Part shown: positions 35,479 through 45,257 of the stretch, one piece after another | Numbering within the stretch: position 1 is the stretch's first letter | Layout: each line of letters opens with the position of its first letter | Assembly: GCF_001014615.2 (NCBI RefSeq) | Contig: NZ_LBCQ02000007.1 | Span: 62,001 to 126,000 of the forward strand | DNA length: 64,000 nucleotides | Direction: 5' to 3' | Origin: Aquamicrobium sp. LC103 | Lineage (GTDB): Bacteria; Pseudomonadota; Alphaproteobacteria; Rhizobiales; Rhizobiaceae | The notes under the pieces: model-generated | What the model was told of the DNA's origin: nothing | The model's database searches: none | Seen by the model: only the letters and a program-made list of their open reading frames with translations | Made by a program: the position numbers and the translations under genes

Positions 35479-36257
35479 CAGTTGATCTCGATCACCGCCG
35501 GCACGTGGTCGGACGGCTTCTCCCAGGCGCGCACATGCTTTTCGATGGAGGCCGACGCCAGCCTGTTGGCCGCTTCCGGCGACAGCATCAGATGGTCGAT
35601 GCGGATGCCGTTGTTCTTCTGCCAGGCGCCAGCCTGATAATCCCAGAAGGTGTAGATGTCCGGCGCGCCGCTGACGGCGCGGACCGCATCGATGAACCCC
35701 ATATATTCGAGCCGCCGGAAGGCCCGGCGCGTTTCCGGCTGGAAAAGCGCGTCGTTGACCCAAGCCTCGGGATGGCGCGCGTCGGCGGCTTCGGGAATCA
35801 CATTGTAGTCGCCGGCGAGAATGAGCGGCTCCTCGAGCGCCAGACGGTGGAACGCCCAGTTTTCCAGCCGCTCCATCCAGCGCAGCTTGTAGGGAAATTT
35901 CTCGGTGTTAATCGGATTGCCGTTGGGCAGATAGAGCGAGACGAAGCGGATGGCGCCGCTTTCGGTCGAAAAGACGCCCTCGATGAACCGCGACTGCTCG
36001 TCCGCGTCGTCGCCGGGAAGGCGGCGGTTGACCTCGTCGAAAGGCAGCTTGGACAGGATGGCGACGCCGTTGAAGCCTTTCTGGCCATGGGTTTCGACGT
36101 GATACCCCAAAGCTTCGATCTCGGCGCGCGGAAAACCCTCGTCGACCGACTTGATTTCCTGAAGCCCGACGATGTCCGGCGCGCTTTCCTTCAGCCAGTG
36201 CACGAGATTGTCGATCCGCGCCTTGACGCCGTTGATGTTCCAGGTCGCGATCTTCAT
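35478..36257 (-). CDS. xthA: Exodeoxyribonuclease III (AP endonuclease)
   Basis: 259 residues. Endonuclease/exonuclease/phosphatase fold with MKIATWNINGVKARIDNLVH, metal-binding E in GLQEIKSVDEGFP, LILAGDYNVIPEAAD, and the catalytic terminal histidine in EKPSDHVPAVIEIN. It cuts DNA 5' to abasic sites and has 3'-repair exonuclease activity. It initiates a two-gene minus-strand unit with the GFA protein. Confidence 0.93.
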   Translation of the reverse strand: MKIATWNINGVKARIDNLVHWLKESAPDIVGLQEIKSVDEGFPRAEIEALGYHVETHGQKGFNGVAILSKLPFDEVNRRLPGDDADEQSRFIEGVFSTESGAIRFVSLYLPNGNPINTEKFPYKLRWMERLENWAFHRLALEEPLILAGDYNVIPEAADARHPEAWVNDALFQPETRRAFRRLEYMGFIDAVRAVSGAPDIYTFWDYQAGAWQKNNGIRIDHLMLSPEAANRLASASIEKHVRAWEKPSDHVPAVIEIN

Positions 36258-36371
36258 GAAAAAAACTCGTGGCTTCGGATTCTCGGAAAGCCGGACTTTG
36301 CAACATCGCGGCGGCGAAAGGAACCCGATTCGCGGGGGCTGCGACCGGCGCGCCGGATCTACTGACAGAAA

Positions 36372-36396
36372 AGCCGCCGGAAGCGTTCCGGCGGCT
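36372..36396 (-). terminator. Intrinsic terminator after the SH3-domain gene
   Basis: AGCCGCCGGAA and TTCCGGCGGCT form an 11-base-pair stem with a 3-base loop; on the minus strand it is followed by TTTCTGTC. It ends the minus-strand SH3 gene 25 bases after its stop. Confidence 0.88.
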
Positions 36397-36421
36397 CTGA
36401 TATCGACGATATTGGAGCGGC

Positions 36422-37120
36422 TTAGCGCGAGCCGCGGAGGCCTGGTTCCGGGTTGCGGTCGTTGGGCGGCTGGACCCAGACCGGCCTATCCCTGTCGCGG
36501 CCCCGATCCCGGCCCCTGTCGCGATCCCGGTCCCGGTCGCGCGGACGTTCGACCACGTCGCGGCCACGATCTCTATCCCTGTCCCTCGCATTCTCGCGGC
36601 GATCCCGCTCGCGTTCCCAGCGGCCGCGGTCCCTGTCACGGTCGCGCTCCCAGCGATCCCGGTCGCGCTCACGGGCCCAGCGGTCGCGATCCCGGTCCCA
36701 GGGACCGTCGTCGCGGTAGCGCGGACGGTCGAGATAGCGGTCGCGGTACCAGGGCCGACCGACATAGTAGCGGCGGTGATAGTCATACGGCTCGAAGCCG
36801 ACGATCGGCAGCCCGATCGAAACGCCGACACTGGAGATCGGGCGCCGGTAATAGCGCTCGCCGAGATAGGCGAGATATTTGCCGGACACCCAGCCGCGAT
36901 CGCCGCCAAAGTTCACGTCGCACCAATTGTAGCCGCTGAGGCAGCCATAGACTGTTACCTCGTAGCCGGCGGGAATGGTGCCGAAGCGCTGATAGCCCGA
37001 GCCGGGGCCGGTGCGGATGTTGAGGTCGGTGGTGACCACGGCGGAGGTTGCCGCAGCCGCAATGCCAGGGACGAGGAGCCCGCCGACGAGGGCCGCGGCC
37101 TTCAACACGTCTTTAAGCAT
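36422..37120 (-). CDS. Secreted SH3b-domain protein with Arg/Asp repeat tail
   Basis: 232 residues from ATG 37120, where the signal peptide starts (MLKDVLKAAALVGGLLVPGI, cleavage after AAAA). A bacterial SH3 domain at about 25-80 (LNIRTGPGSGYQRFGTIPAG, YNWCDVNFGGDRGWVSGKYL) is followed by a Tyr/Arg linker (RYYRRPISS, DYHRRYYVGRPW) and a low-complexity tail of about 100 residues built from DRD, RDR, RWERD and GRDRG units. SH3b domains often bind peptidoglycan; the charged tail probably stays in the periplasm or cell wall. Role unknown. Confidence 0.8.
   Translation of the reverse strand: MLKDVLKAAALVGGLLVPGIAAAATSAVVTTDLNIRTGPGSGYQRFGTIPAGYEVTVYGCLSGYNWCDVNFGGDRGWVSGKYLAYLGERYYRRPISSVGVSIGLPIVGFEPYDYHRRYYVGRPWYRDRYLDRPRYRDDGPWDRDRDRWARERDRDRWERDRDRDRGRWERERDRRENARDRDRDRGRDVVERPRDRDRDRDRGRDRGRDRDRPVWVQPPNDRNPEPGLRGSR
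36440..36730 (-). repeat. Low-complexity Arg/Asp-coding tract
   Basis: This stretch codes for alternating Arg, Asp, Glu, Gly and Trp residues at the C-terminus of the SH3 protein, with repeated GACCGGGATCGC-like hexamers and nonamers. The imperfect repeats also create a long, meaningless Ser/Arg frame on the other strand. Confidence 0.85.
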
Positions 37121-37264
37121 GGTGTTTTTCCTTGTTGTTGAGAAGTCGCTTGAAAAACCATCGCCCGGCAGAATGGTTCCGTCGCGCTGAACGGGCCTTG
37201 AAGCAGGCATTCATCGGACGTTCATCTTCGCCGGCGTGGCGATCGAATCCCCGTGCCCCAACTG

Positions 37265-37615
37265 CTAAATGGAAAAACTCGTGCCGCAGCCGCAGGAGGC
37301 GACCGCATTCGGATTCCTGATCTGGAAGGATTGCCCCATCAGGTCGTCGACGAAATCGATGACCGATCCGCCCATATAGACGAGCGAGAGATCGTCGATG
37401 AACACACGGGCGCCATCCTTCTCGATGACGATGTCGTCGTCATTTGGCTGGTCGACGAGATCGAACTTGTAGGAGAAGCCCGAGCAGCCGCCGCCTTCGA
37501 CGGAGACGCGCAGGGCCGACTTGCCGGGTTCGGCGGCAACGATCTTGGCGATGCGCTTGGCAGCCGCGTCGCTGACTTCCACATTGTTCATTCCGGTCTT
37601 TGCATCCACGCCCAT
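37265..37615 (-). CDS. erpA: A-type iron-sulfur cluster insertion protein
   Basis: 116 residues. HesB/IscA/ErpA family: [25 protein letters not shown] with the first cluster cysteine, and the C-terminal [16 protein letters not shown] with the other two. It carries an Fe-S cluster to apoproteins; the fold and DD-x-Q-P-N-DDD loop fit ErpA better than IscA, and no isc/suf genes are adjacent. GGTGACC precedes the ATG. Divergent from dgt with an 87-base gap. Confidence 0.9.
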   Translation of the reverse strand: MGVDAKTGMNNVEVSDAAAKRIAKIVAAEPGKSALRVSVEGGGCSGFSYKFDLVDQPNDDDIVIEKDGARVFIDDLSLVYMGGSVIDFVDDLMGQSFQIRNPNAVASCGCGTSFSI

Positions 37616-37702
37616 GGCAGGTCACCTTGCGTTCGCGTCTTCACAATAGGTATGAAGCGCCGGACTGCAAGTCAACAATGCGGCAACGGGACAGCGAGTG
37701 CG

Positions 37703-38926
37703 ATGACCGGAGGTTCCGGCGGGTTCGAGAACATCGGCTTCGGCTACAGGCCGAGGGCGCCCTATGCCTGTGATCCGGCGCTTTCGCGCGGCCGCTTCCA
37801 CGACGAGCCGGAAAGCCCGACACGCACGCCCTTTCAGCGCGACCGCGACCGGATCATTCATTCCACCGCCTTTCGCCGCTTGAAGCACAAGACCCAGGTC
37901 TTCGTCGCGCATGAGGGCGACCACTACCGCACCCGGCTGACGCATTCGATCGAGGTGGCGCAGATCGCCCGGGCGCTGGCGCGCGCCCTGCGGGTCGACG
38001 AGGACCTCGCCGAGGCGGTGGCGCTCGTCCACGATTTCGGCCACACGCCCTTCGGCCACACCGGCGAGGACGCGCTCAACGAGAAGATGGCCCGTTGGGG
38101 TGGCTTCGACCACAATGCGCAGTCGCTGCGCGTCGTCACCAGGCTCGAAAGCCGCTATGCGGAGTTCGACGGACTGAACCTCACCTGGGAAACGCTGGAA
38201 GGGCTGGTCAAGCACAATGGCCCACTGACCGACCGGAAGGGCGAGGGGCTGAAGGGGCCGGTGCCCGAGGCGATCCTGAACTATTCCACGCTGCACGATC
38301 TCGAGCTTTCGAGATTCGCTTCGATCGAGGCGCAGGCCGCGGCCATCGCCGACGACATCGCCTACAACACCCATGACATCGATGACGGCCTACGGGCGGG
38401 GCTCCTGACGCTGGAAATGCTGGAAGAGGTGCCGCTGCCCGCCGGGATATTGGCGCAAGTGCGCGAGCGGTATCCGCATCTCGACGCGATGCGAACCGGC
38501 CACGAGCTGATGCGGCGGCAGATCACGGCGATGGTCGAGGACGTGATTTCGGCGGCCCGGAGCAACCTCGAGGCGATTGGACCGCAAAGCGTCGAGGACG
38601 TGCATGGCGCCGGCCGCACGATCGTGACCTTTTCGCCGGAAATGGCCGAAGCCGAGCGTCGGCTGAAGGCGTTTCTCTACAAGAACCTCTACCGCCACCC
38701 GAGCGTGATGGCGGTGAGGGCTCGCGCCGAAACCATCGTGCGCGACCTGTTCGACCTTTATTTCGACGATCCGAGGCAGATGCCGGAAGGTTGGCGTGAA
38801 GGGCTCGACCGGGCGGAGGAAAGGGTTAGGGCGCGCCATGTCGCCGATTTTCTCGCCGGCATGACCGACACCTATGCGGTCAAGGAACACCGCCGCCTGT
38901 TTGACCATACACCCGATTTGGGCTAG
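37703..38926 (+). CDS. dgt: Deoxyguanosinetriphosphate triphosphohydrolase-like protein
   Basis: 407 residues from ATG 37703; the longer frame upstream covers erpA on the other strand. HD-domain dNTPase: [40 protein letters not shown] and the metal motif [19 protein letters not shown], then [15 protein letters not shown] and [13 protein letters not shown]. It hydrolyses dNTPs to nucleosides and tripolyphosphate and so trims dNTP pools. First gene of the long plus-strand core block; argS follows 62 bases later. Confidence 0.9.
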   Translation: MTGGSGGFENIGFGYRPRAPYACDPALSRGRFHDEPESPTRTPFQRDRDRIIHSTAFRRLKHKTQVFVAHEGDHYRTRLTHSIEVAQIARALARALRVDEDLAEAVALVHDFGHTPFGHTGEDALNEKMARWGGFDHNAQSLRVVTRLESRYAEFDGLNLTWETLEGLVKHNGPLTDRKGEGLKGPVPEAILNYSTLHDLELSRFASIEAQAAAIADDIAYNTHDIDDGLRAGLLTLEMLEEVPLPAGILAQVRERYPHLDAMRTGHELMRRQITAMVEDVISAARSNLEAIGPQSVEDVHGAGRTIVTFSPEMAEAERRLKAFLYKNLYRHPSVMAVRARAETIVRDLFDLYFDDPRQMPEGWREGLDRAEERVRARHVADFLAGMTDTYAVKEHRRLFDHTPDLG

Positions 38927-38988
38927 GCGAGGCGCTATCGCGGGCGCTGAAGTCGCCCGATTTTTCCTGCAAGACCGAGACGCAGTTC

Positions 38989-40746
38989 ATGAATATTTTC
39001 GCCGAATTCAGCGCGCGCATCATCAAGGCGTTGGAAGGCCTTGATCTTAAAACGCAAAATGGCGAGAGGCCGGACCTCGGCCGCGTGACCGTCGAGCCGC
39101 CGCGCGATGCAAGCCACGGCGACCTCGCCACCAATGCCGCCATGGTGCTGGCCAAGGCCGTGGGCGAGAACCCGCGTGCTCTCGCCGAAAGAATCGCCGC
39201 CGCGCTGCGTGCCGATGCCGATGTCGCCGCGGTCGACGTGGCGGGACCGGGCTTTGTGAACCTGCGGCTCTCGGACGGCTATTGGCAGGCGCGGCTCGGG
39301 GATATCCTCGACGCTTCGACCGATTACGGCCGTTCGACCGTCGGCGGGCGCAGGAAGGTCAACGTCGAATACGTCTCGGCGAATCCGACCGGTCCGATGC
39401 ATGTCGGCCATTGCCGGGGCGCCGTGGTGGGCGATGCGCTTGCCAACCTGCTCGCCTTCGCCGGTTACGACGTCACCAAGGAATATTACATCAACGACGC
39501 CGGCGCGCAGATCGACGTTCTGGCGCGCTCGGTGATGCTGCGCTATCGTGAGGCGCTGGGCGAGGAGGTCGGCGAGATACCGGCCGGCCTCTATCCCGGC
39601 GATTATCTCGTTCCCGTCGGCAAGGCGCTTGCGGACGAATTTGGCCGCGGCCTCAATCAGATGCCGGACGAGGAGGCGCTCGCCCTCGTCAAGGACCGGA
39701 CGATCGACGCGATGATGGTGATGATCCGCGAGGATCTGGCGGCTCTCAACGTGCATCACGAGGTCTTCTTCTCCGAGCGCACGCTGCATGCCGACAATGC
39801 GGCCGCCATACGCTCCGCGATCAACGATCTGACGCTCAAGGGCCATGTCTACAAGGGCAAGCTGCCGCCTCCCAAGGGCCAGCTTCCCGAGGATTGGGAG
39901 GATCGCGAGCAGACGCTGTTCCGCTCCACCGACGTGGGCGACGACATCGACCGGCCGTTGGTGAAGTCGGACGGCTCCTACACCTATTTCGCCGCTGACG
40001 TCGCCTATATGAAGGACAAATACGCGCGCGGCTTCGAGGAACTGATCTTCATCCTCGGCGCCGACCACGGCGGCTACGTCAAGCGCCTGGAGGCGCTGGC
40101 CAAGGCGATCGCCGGTGACAAGCTGGAAGTCACGGTGCTGCTGTGCCAGCTCGTGAAGCTCTTCCGGGGCGGCGAGCCGGTGCGCATGTCGAAACGGGCA
40201 GGGGAGTTCGTCACCCTGCGCGACGTCGTCGACGAGGTCGGCCGCGATCCGATCCGCTTCATGATGCTGTACCGCAAGAACAGCGAGCCGCTGGATTTCG
40301 ACTTCGCCAAGGTCACCGAGCAGTCGAAGGACAATCCGGTCTTCTACGTGCAATACGCCTCGGCGCGCTGCCATTCGGTGTTCCGGCAGGCGAAGGAGCA
40401 GCTCGGCTCCGACTGGATCGAACGCTCGACCATGAAGGCGGCCGCCCATCGGCTGACCGACGAGGGCGAGCTCGGCCTCGTCCGCAAGCTCGCCGAATAT
40501 CCGCGTCTGATCGAAGGCGCCGCGCAGGCCCATGAGCCGCATCGACTGGCTTTCTACCTCTACGATCTCGCTTCCGCCTTCCATGCGCACTGGAATCGCG
40601 GCACGGATACGCCGGACTTACGTTTTGTTAAGGTTAACGATCCAGAATTGACCCATGCCAGACTAGGGCTGGTGCAGGCCGTTTCGGATGTGTTGACCTC
40701 CGGCCTGGCGCTGATCGGGGCGGAGGCCCCCTCTGAGATGCGCTAA
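38989..40746 (+). CDS. argS: Arginyl-tRNA synthetase
   Basis: 585 residues. N-terminal Add1 domain, class I HIGH-type motif in [19 protein letters not shown] near residue 130, [14 protein letters not shown] near 400 in place of KMSKS as usual for ArgRS, and the DALR anticodon domain ending [20 protein letters not shown]. It charges tRNA-Arg and needs the tRNA for activation. The order dgt, argS, SPOR protein, nagZ, scpAB is conserved in rhizobia. Confidence 0.97.
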   Translation: MNIFAEFSARIIKALEGLDLKTQNGERPDLGRVTVEPPRDASHGDLATNAAMVLAKAVGENPRALAERIAAALRADADVAAVDVAGPGFVNLRLSDGYWQARLGDILDASTDYGRSTVGGRRKVNVEYVSANPTGPMHVGHCRGAVVGDALANLLAFAGYDVTKEYYINDAGAQIDVLARSVMLRYREALGEEVGEIPAGLYPGDYLVPVGKALADEFGRGLNQMPDEEALALVKDRTIDAMMVMIREDLAALNVHHEVFFSERTLHADNAAAIRSAINDLTLKGHVYKGKLPPPKGQLPEDWEDREQTLFRSTDVGDDIDRPLVKSDGSYTYFAADVAYMKDKYARGFEELIFILGADHGGYVKRLEALAKAIAGDKLEVTVLLCQLVKLFRGGEPVRMSKRAGEFVTLRDVVDEVGRDPIRFMMLYRKNSEPLDFDFAKVTEQSKDNPVFYVQYASARCHSVFRQAKEQLGSDWIERSTMKAAAHRLTDEGELGLVRKLAEYPRLIEGAAQAHEPHRLAFYLYDLASAFHAHWNRGTDTPDLRFVKVNDPELTHARLGLVQAVSDVLTSGLALIGAEAPSEMR

Positions 40747-40850
40747 GGTTCGCGGAACGTTCCTGTCACCTTTTGCCCACAATGCGCTGGTAAGGGCCGA
40801 CCTTAAGTGACGTCGCCGGCGTCCGACCGAGTGCGAGTGCGGGAAAAAGC

Positions 40851-43800
40851 ATGGCAGACAGCAATCATCTCAAACGCGATGGTTCAGAATTCGCGGCGAA
40901 TGATCCGTTCGCGGAATTGACACGCATCATGGGGCATGATCCCCGTCCGAGGCAATCCTCAATTGCGCCTTCCGATGAAGATTTCGGGATCGACCTGGAG
41001 AAGGAGCTGCTCGGCGGCCTGGACGATGATTTCGGCCTAGCCCACGCATCGGCTCCGGAAACGGCGGTTGCCTGGAAGCAGGTCGAGGACCAGCCGGGCG
41101 CGGGATACGCCCAGTTCGATCAAACCGCCTATGCGGAAGCCGTAACTCATGGCCATGGCTCGGAAGCGCCGTCAGGCGATGCGGCCTATGGCGAGCCGGA
41201 GCAGCCGGCAGACGATTTCGATCTCGACCTTGAGAGCGAGTTCGAGGCGGCCCTTGCCGATGATGCTGGCGATGCGGTCGAACCGGTCGCGGAATATTCC
41301 AGTTATGAGGCCGAGCCCGCGTCTCCCGAGACGTACGAGGCCGCGTCCTGGGCGCCCGAGGAGCCGACTGCGGCGTGGGAGCCCGAAGGCGAGGCCTATG
41401 CTTCTGCCGAGTTCGCCGCCGGGGAGTCTTCCTCCGACGATGCCGAGGTAGTCTCCACCCATGAAGCCGCCGTTGCTTCGTACGAGGCCGCCGAGAGCGA
41501 CGATCAATTGTCCTCGTGGTCGCCCGAGGAGCCGGACGAGCTTTCTGCCTGGATGCCCGAAGACGTCGATCAGCCGATCGCGGGCGAGGCGGACAACGGT
41601 GCCGAGGCCACCGCGCGCGAGGATGACGGCGGCCTAGCCGAGGTCGACATGGATTTCGGCTCGCTCGAGGACGAGCTTGCGGCGATGTCCGAGCAGGCTG
41701 AAGAAACCGTGGAGACGCCGGCGAACATCTCGGACGAGGCCGATGCGCCGCAGCCCGAGTATTCCTATGAGGGATACGAGGACGATTACTCCGAGGCCGA
41801 AGCCTTGCAGGAAGGACCTCATATCCCGCTCAGCCCCCTTGGCGCGGAGCAGGAACCGGCGCCCGCCTACGAGACGGAACCCGGCCCGGCAGCCGACGAG
41901 CCGAGTCTGGAGGACGAATTGGCCGCGCTTCTCGCGGGCGATCATGCCGCCGACCGTGAGGCGGTCCAGCCGTCTCACGCCTACGTCGAGGAAGGTGAGG
42001 CGCACCCCGAGAATTCCGAGCTTTCGGCGCCGGAAGATTCTGATTGGCAACCCGCCGTCGACACGTTCGGACGCATCCCGCATCCAGAGGATTGGACGGA
42101 TGAGGATGAAGGCGCGGAAACTGCGGAAACCGTCCCGGTCGTCGCCGCACCGGAGGAGGTTTACCTCTCCGACGAGCCGTACGAGGCCGAAGCTCCGGTA
42201 GAAATCGCCTCTTTCGAGGGCGAGCCGGCTTATGAGCGGAACTTCGAGAGCGAGCCTGCCGCCTTCCGGGAAGACGCCCACGCCCATGAGCACGAAGCCT
42301 ATGCGGAACCGGCTGTGCAGGACGATTCCTACGCTTCTCATTCCGCTGGCGACGATTTGGGCTCCGTCGATCTGGGCGAGGATTTTTCCGCTGCCTTCGA
42401 CGACGCTCTGAGCGAAGAGGAGACGGCCGCTCCGTCTGCCGGGACAGAGCCGGCCGGAGATCCCTTCGCGGTGCTTGCCTCGATCGCTCCTTCCTATGAG
42501 CATGAGCAGCCGGAATCCGGCAGCAACGTTCAGGATTTCGCCCTCGACGATGTTGCGAATGAAGGCGACTACGCGGCTCCCGACGTCGAGACCGTCGAGA
42601 TCAACGAGGGCGCCTATGCGGTTGCCGACGATCTCGACATTCCGGAACTGACCTTCGAGGAGGACGCGCCTTCGACCTCGACCTATGACGAGATCGATGC
42701 GGAGATCGCCGAGGCGTTCGGAGATTTCGGCACGGAAGAGCCGGAACCGGCGGTCCAGCACGTCGAAAGCCGGTTGCCCGAGGGCAACTGGGGCGCCGCG
42801 CAGGATGCCTACGCGGCCGAGCCGCAGACCTTCCGTCCCGAGCATTACGGCTCGGTGGCCGCTGGCGCGGCGATGGCCGGCATGGCGACCATGCATGCCG
42901 GGCGTGCCGCCGCCGATCCCTTCCAGTCGAACGAGACGCCGCAGCGCAACGCGTTCTCGCAGGTCGGCGCGCTGCCCGACGATTTCGATTTCGACGACGA
43001 TCTCAACCAGTCCATCGACCAGGAACCGGACGAGCGCCGTAACCCTATCCAGGGGAGCCGCAAGCGGTCCCTGCTGATCGGTGCGGTTGTCGGTGGCGTG
43101 GTGTTGCTCGGTGCTGCCGGCATGTTCGGCATGTCGCTCTTCGGCGGCGGCTCGGACGGCGAGCCGGCGGTCGTGCGCGCCGATACGGACCCGATGAAGG
43201 TTCGTCCCGAGAACCCGGGCGGCGCCAGCGTTCCGAACCAGGACAATCAGGTCTATCAGCGCGTGACGGGCGGCGCGTCGGACGCCGCGCCCGAACAGGA
43301 GCGCCTGATCACGAGTTCGGAGGAGCCGGTCGATCTCGCCGCCCGCGCCCAGCCGCAGCAGCCTGCCCCGGGCAGCGCGCCCGAAGGCGGGGAGGCCGCG
43401 CTGGAGGCCAGCGAAGCGGACGGCGACACGCCGGCGATCGGCGGCCCGGCGAAGTCCGAGGATCGGATCGCGCCGACCAGCGAGCAGGCCGGAACCGGCA
43501 TGAACGACGATCTGGTTGCGGTCGCGCCGCGTCGCGTCCGTACCATGGTGGTGCGCCCCGACGGCACCATGGTGCCGCGCGAGGAGCCCGCGCCAGCCGC
43601 CGCCGGACAGAACCCGTCAAGCTCGGGCGATCTCGTCGCCGCCGCGCCCACGGCAAGCGGTGTGCCCACGATCGAGGGCGCGGCAGGCACCGGCGCCGCT
43701 GCGCTGGAACTGCCGGCCGGCGGTCAGGATATCGTGACGCCCGACACCGTCGGTGTCGTCCCGACGCAGCGCGCCGAGCCGCAGGTGGCCGCGGCGCAGC

Positions 43801-44126
43801 GTCCGGCGAACCCTGCTCCGGCCAATCCGGCGCCTGCTCCGACGCAAGCCGCCGCACCGGCTGCAGCGCCGTCGGCCGCCACCAGCGAATGGTCGATGCA
43901 GATCGCGTCGCAGCCCACCGCCGAGGGTGCCCAGACCGCCTACCAGGATCTGGCGCGTCGCTACGGCAGCGTGCTCCAGGGCCGTGGTGTCAACGTCGTG
44001 CGCGCCGAGATCGAGGGCAGGGGCGTCTACTACCGCGTGCGCATCCCGGCATCGAACCGCGACGACGCGATCCAGCTCTGCACCGACTACAAGGCCGCGG
44101 GCGGAAGCTGCTTTGTCTCGCGCTGA
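40851..44126 (+). CDS. Large acidic SPOR-domain inner membrane protein
   Basis: 1091 residues. A cytoplasmic region of about 735 residues is extremely rich in Glu, Ala, Pro, Asp and Tyr and probably unstructured (repeated EPEQPADDFDLDLESEFEA-like blocks), with a nearly basic stop KRSLL just before one helix at about 740-765 (LIGAVVGGVVLLGAAGMFGM). A Pro/Ala-rich periplasmic linker leads to a SPOR domain at about 1012-1091 (SEWSMQIASQPTAEGAQTAY, GRGVYYRVRIPASNRDDAIQ). SPOR domains bind denuded septal glycan, so a division-site role is likely. Its neighbour nagZ recycles wall fragments. The acidic region is much longer than in typical FtsN. Confidence 0.88.
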   Translation: MADSNHLKRDGSEFAANDPFAELTRIMGHDPRPRQSSIAPSDEDFGIDLEKELLGGLDDDFGLAHASAPETAVAWKQVEDQPGAGYAQFDQTAYAEAVTHGHGSEAPSGDAAYGEPEQPADDFDLDLESEFEAALADDAGDAVEPVAEYSSYEAEPASPETYEAASWAPEEPTAAWEPEGEAYASAEFAAGESSSDDAEVVSTHEAAVASYEAAESDDQLSSWSPEEPDELSAWMPEDVDQPIAGEADNGAEATAREDDGGLAEVDMDFGSLEDELAAMSEQAEETVETPANISDEADAPQPEYSYEGYEDDYSEAEALQEGPHIPLSPLGAEQEPAPAYETEPGPAADEPSLEDELAALLAGDHAADREAVQPSHAYVEEGEAHPENSELSAPEDSDWQPAVDTFGRIPHPEDWTDEDEGAETAETVPVVAAPEEVYLSDEPYEAEAPVEIASFEGEPAYERNFESEPAAFREDAHAHEHEAYAEPAVQDDSYASHSAGDDLGSVDLGEDFSAAFDDALSEEETAAPSAGTEPAGDPFAVLASIAPSYEHEQPESGSNVQDFALDDVANEGDYAAPDVETVEINEGAYAVADDLDIPELTFEEDAPSTSTYDEIDAEIAEAFGDFGTEEPEPAVQHVESRLPEGNWGAAQDAYAAEPQTFRPEHYGSVAAGAAMAGMATMHAGRAAADPFQSNETPQRNAFSQVGALPDDFDFDDDLNQSIDQEPDERRNPIQGSRKRSLLIGAVVGGVVLLGAAGMFGMSLFGGGSDGEPAVVRADTDPMKVRPENPGGASVPNQDNQVYQRVTGGASDAAPEQERLITSSEEPVDLAARAQPQQPAPGSAPEGGEAALEASEADGDTPAIGGPAKSEDRIAPTSEQAGTGMNDDLVAVAPRRVRTMVVRPDGTMVPREEPAPAAAGQNPSSSGDLVAAAPTASGVPTIEGAAGTGAAALELPAGGQDIVTPDTVGVVPTQRAEPQVAAAQRPANPAPANPAPAPTQAAAPAAAPSAATSEWSMQIASQPTAEGAQTAYQDLARRYGSVLQGRGVNVVRAEIEGRGVYYRVRIPASNRDDAIQLCTDYKAAGGSCFVSR

Positions 44127-44151
44127 GGCCGTACACGCCTGAATCAAATGG

Positions 44152-44186
44152 GACCGCCATGCGAAAGCACGGCGGTCTTTTGCTTT
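44152..44186 (+). terminator. Intrinsic terminator after the SPOR gene
   Basis: GACCGCC pairs with GGCGGTC and inside it TGC pairs with GCA around a GAAA loop; TTTTGCTTTT follows. It lies 25 bases after the SPOR stop and shortly before nagZ, so nagZ may need read-through or its own promoter. Confidence 0.8.
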
Positions 44187-44231
44187 TCACGCAAGGTGCG
44201 CCGCGCGGCGCTTGGGGATATGTTGGTGGAC

Positions 44232-45251
44232 ATGAGCGAATCAAAAGCAGTGATTCTGGGCGCCGCCGGGACGAGCCTGACCGATGAGGAGATCGCCTTC
44301 TACAAGGGCGAACGCCCGTGGGGATTCATCCTCTTTGCCCGCAATATCGCCGAGCCGGGCCAGGTCCGCGACCTTGTCGCGGCAATGCGCGATTGCGTGG
44401 GCAATCCCGATGCACCGGTCTTCGTCGACCAGGAAGGCGGGCGCGTGCAGCGTTTCCGCGCGCCGCTGGCGGCGGAGTATCCGCCGGCATCTGCCCTGGG
44501 CGCGCTGTATCAGCACGACCCTCAGGCGGGGCTGCGCGCGGCCTGGCTGATGTCGCGCCTGCATGCCTTCGATCTCCGCAAATATGGCGTCAACGCCGAT
44601 TGTCTGCCGGTGCTCGATGTTCCTGTCGAGGGAGCGCATGACGTGATCGGCGGCCGTGCCTATGCGAAGCGGCCGGAGATCGTCGCCGCGATGGGCAAGG
44701 CCGCGGCGGAGGGGCTCGAAGCCGGCGGCGTGCTGCCGGTGATCAAGCACATGCCGGGGCACGGCCGCGCCTTTTCCGACAGTCACCACCAGCTCCCGGT
44801 GGTCGAGGCCTCTCTCGACGTGTTGCGGGCGCATGATTTCGTGCCGTTTCGCGCGATGAGGGACGCGCCGATGGGCATGACCGCGCATGTCGTCTATACA
44901 TCGATCGATCCGGAAAAACCCGCGACGACCTCGGCCAGGGTGATCGAGACGATCATCCGCGGCGAGATCGGTTTCGACGGCCTGTTGATGAGCGACGACG
45001 TGTCGATGCGGGCACTTTCTGGGGATTTCGGAACAAGGGCCGAAGCGATACTTGCGGCGGGCTGCGATGTGGTACTTCACTGTAATGGCGTGATGAGCGA
45101 GATGAGCGCGGTCTGCGAGCGCGTGCCGGCATTGGCGGGCAGATCGCTCGAACGCGCGAAGGCGGCGGTGAAAGGGCTTGCCCGCAGGGACGACACGCTG
45201 GAAGCGGCGGTCCGTGCGGAATTCGACGCGATGTTCGCGGCGGTTGCCTGA
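44232..45251 (+). CDS. nagZ: Beta-N-acetylhexosaminidase (peptidoglycan recycling)
   Basis: 339 residues from ATG 44232; ATG 44220 is an equally possible start, neither with good ribosome spacing. Glycoside hydrolase family 3: GFILFARNIAEPGQVRDLV, PVFVDQEGGRVQRFRAPLA, the NagZ signature VLPVIKHMPGHGRAFSDSHH with the catalytic His loop, and the nucleophile Asp in GLLMSDDVSMRALSGDF. It removes GlcNAc from anhydromuropeptides in the cytoplasm. scpA starts 6 bases after its stop. Confidence 0.94.
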   Translation: MSESKAVILGAAGTSLTDEEIAFYKGERPWGFILFARNIAEPGQVRDLVAAMRDCVGNPDAPVFVDQEGGRVQRFRAPLAAEYPPASALGALYQHDPQAGLRAAWLMSRLHAFDLRKYGVNADCLPVLDVPVEGAHDVIGGRAYAKRPEIVAAMGKAAAEGLEAGGVLPVIKHMPGHGRAFSDSHHQLPVVEASLDVLRAHDFVPFRAMRDAPMGMTAHVVYTSIDPEKPATTSARVIETIIRGEIGFDGLLMSDDVSMRALSGDFGTRAEAILAAGCDVVLHCNGVMSEMSAVCERVPALAGRSLERAKAAVKGLARRDDTLEAAVRAEFDAMFAAVA

Positions 45252-45257
45252 ACGAGG

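Noticed and set aside
36453-36719. Ser/Arg-rich 88-codon plus-strand frame resembling an SR protein
   Set aside because: It is the complement of the Arg/Asp repeats of the SH3 protein.
41634-42896. 420-codon minus-strand frame opposite the SPOR gene
   Set aside because: Arises from the repetitive Glu/Ala codons of the acidic region; it has no family match that I can recognise.
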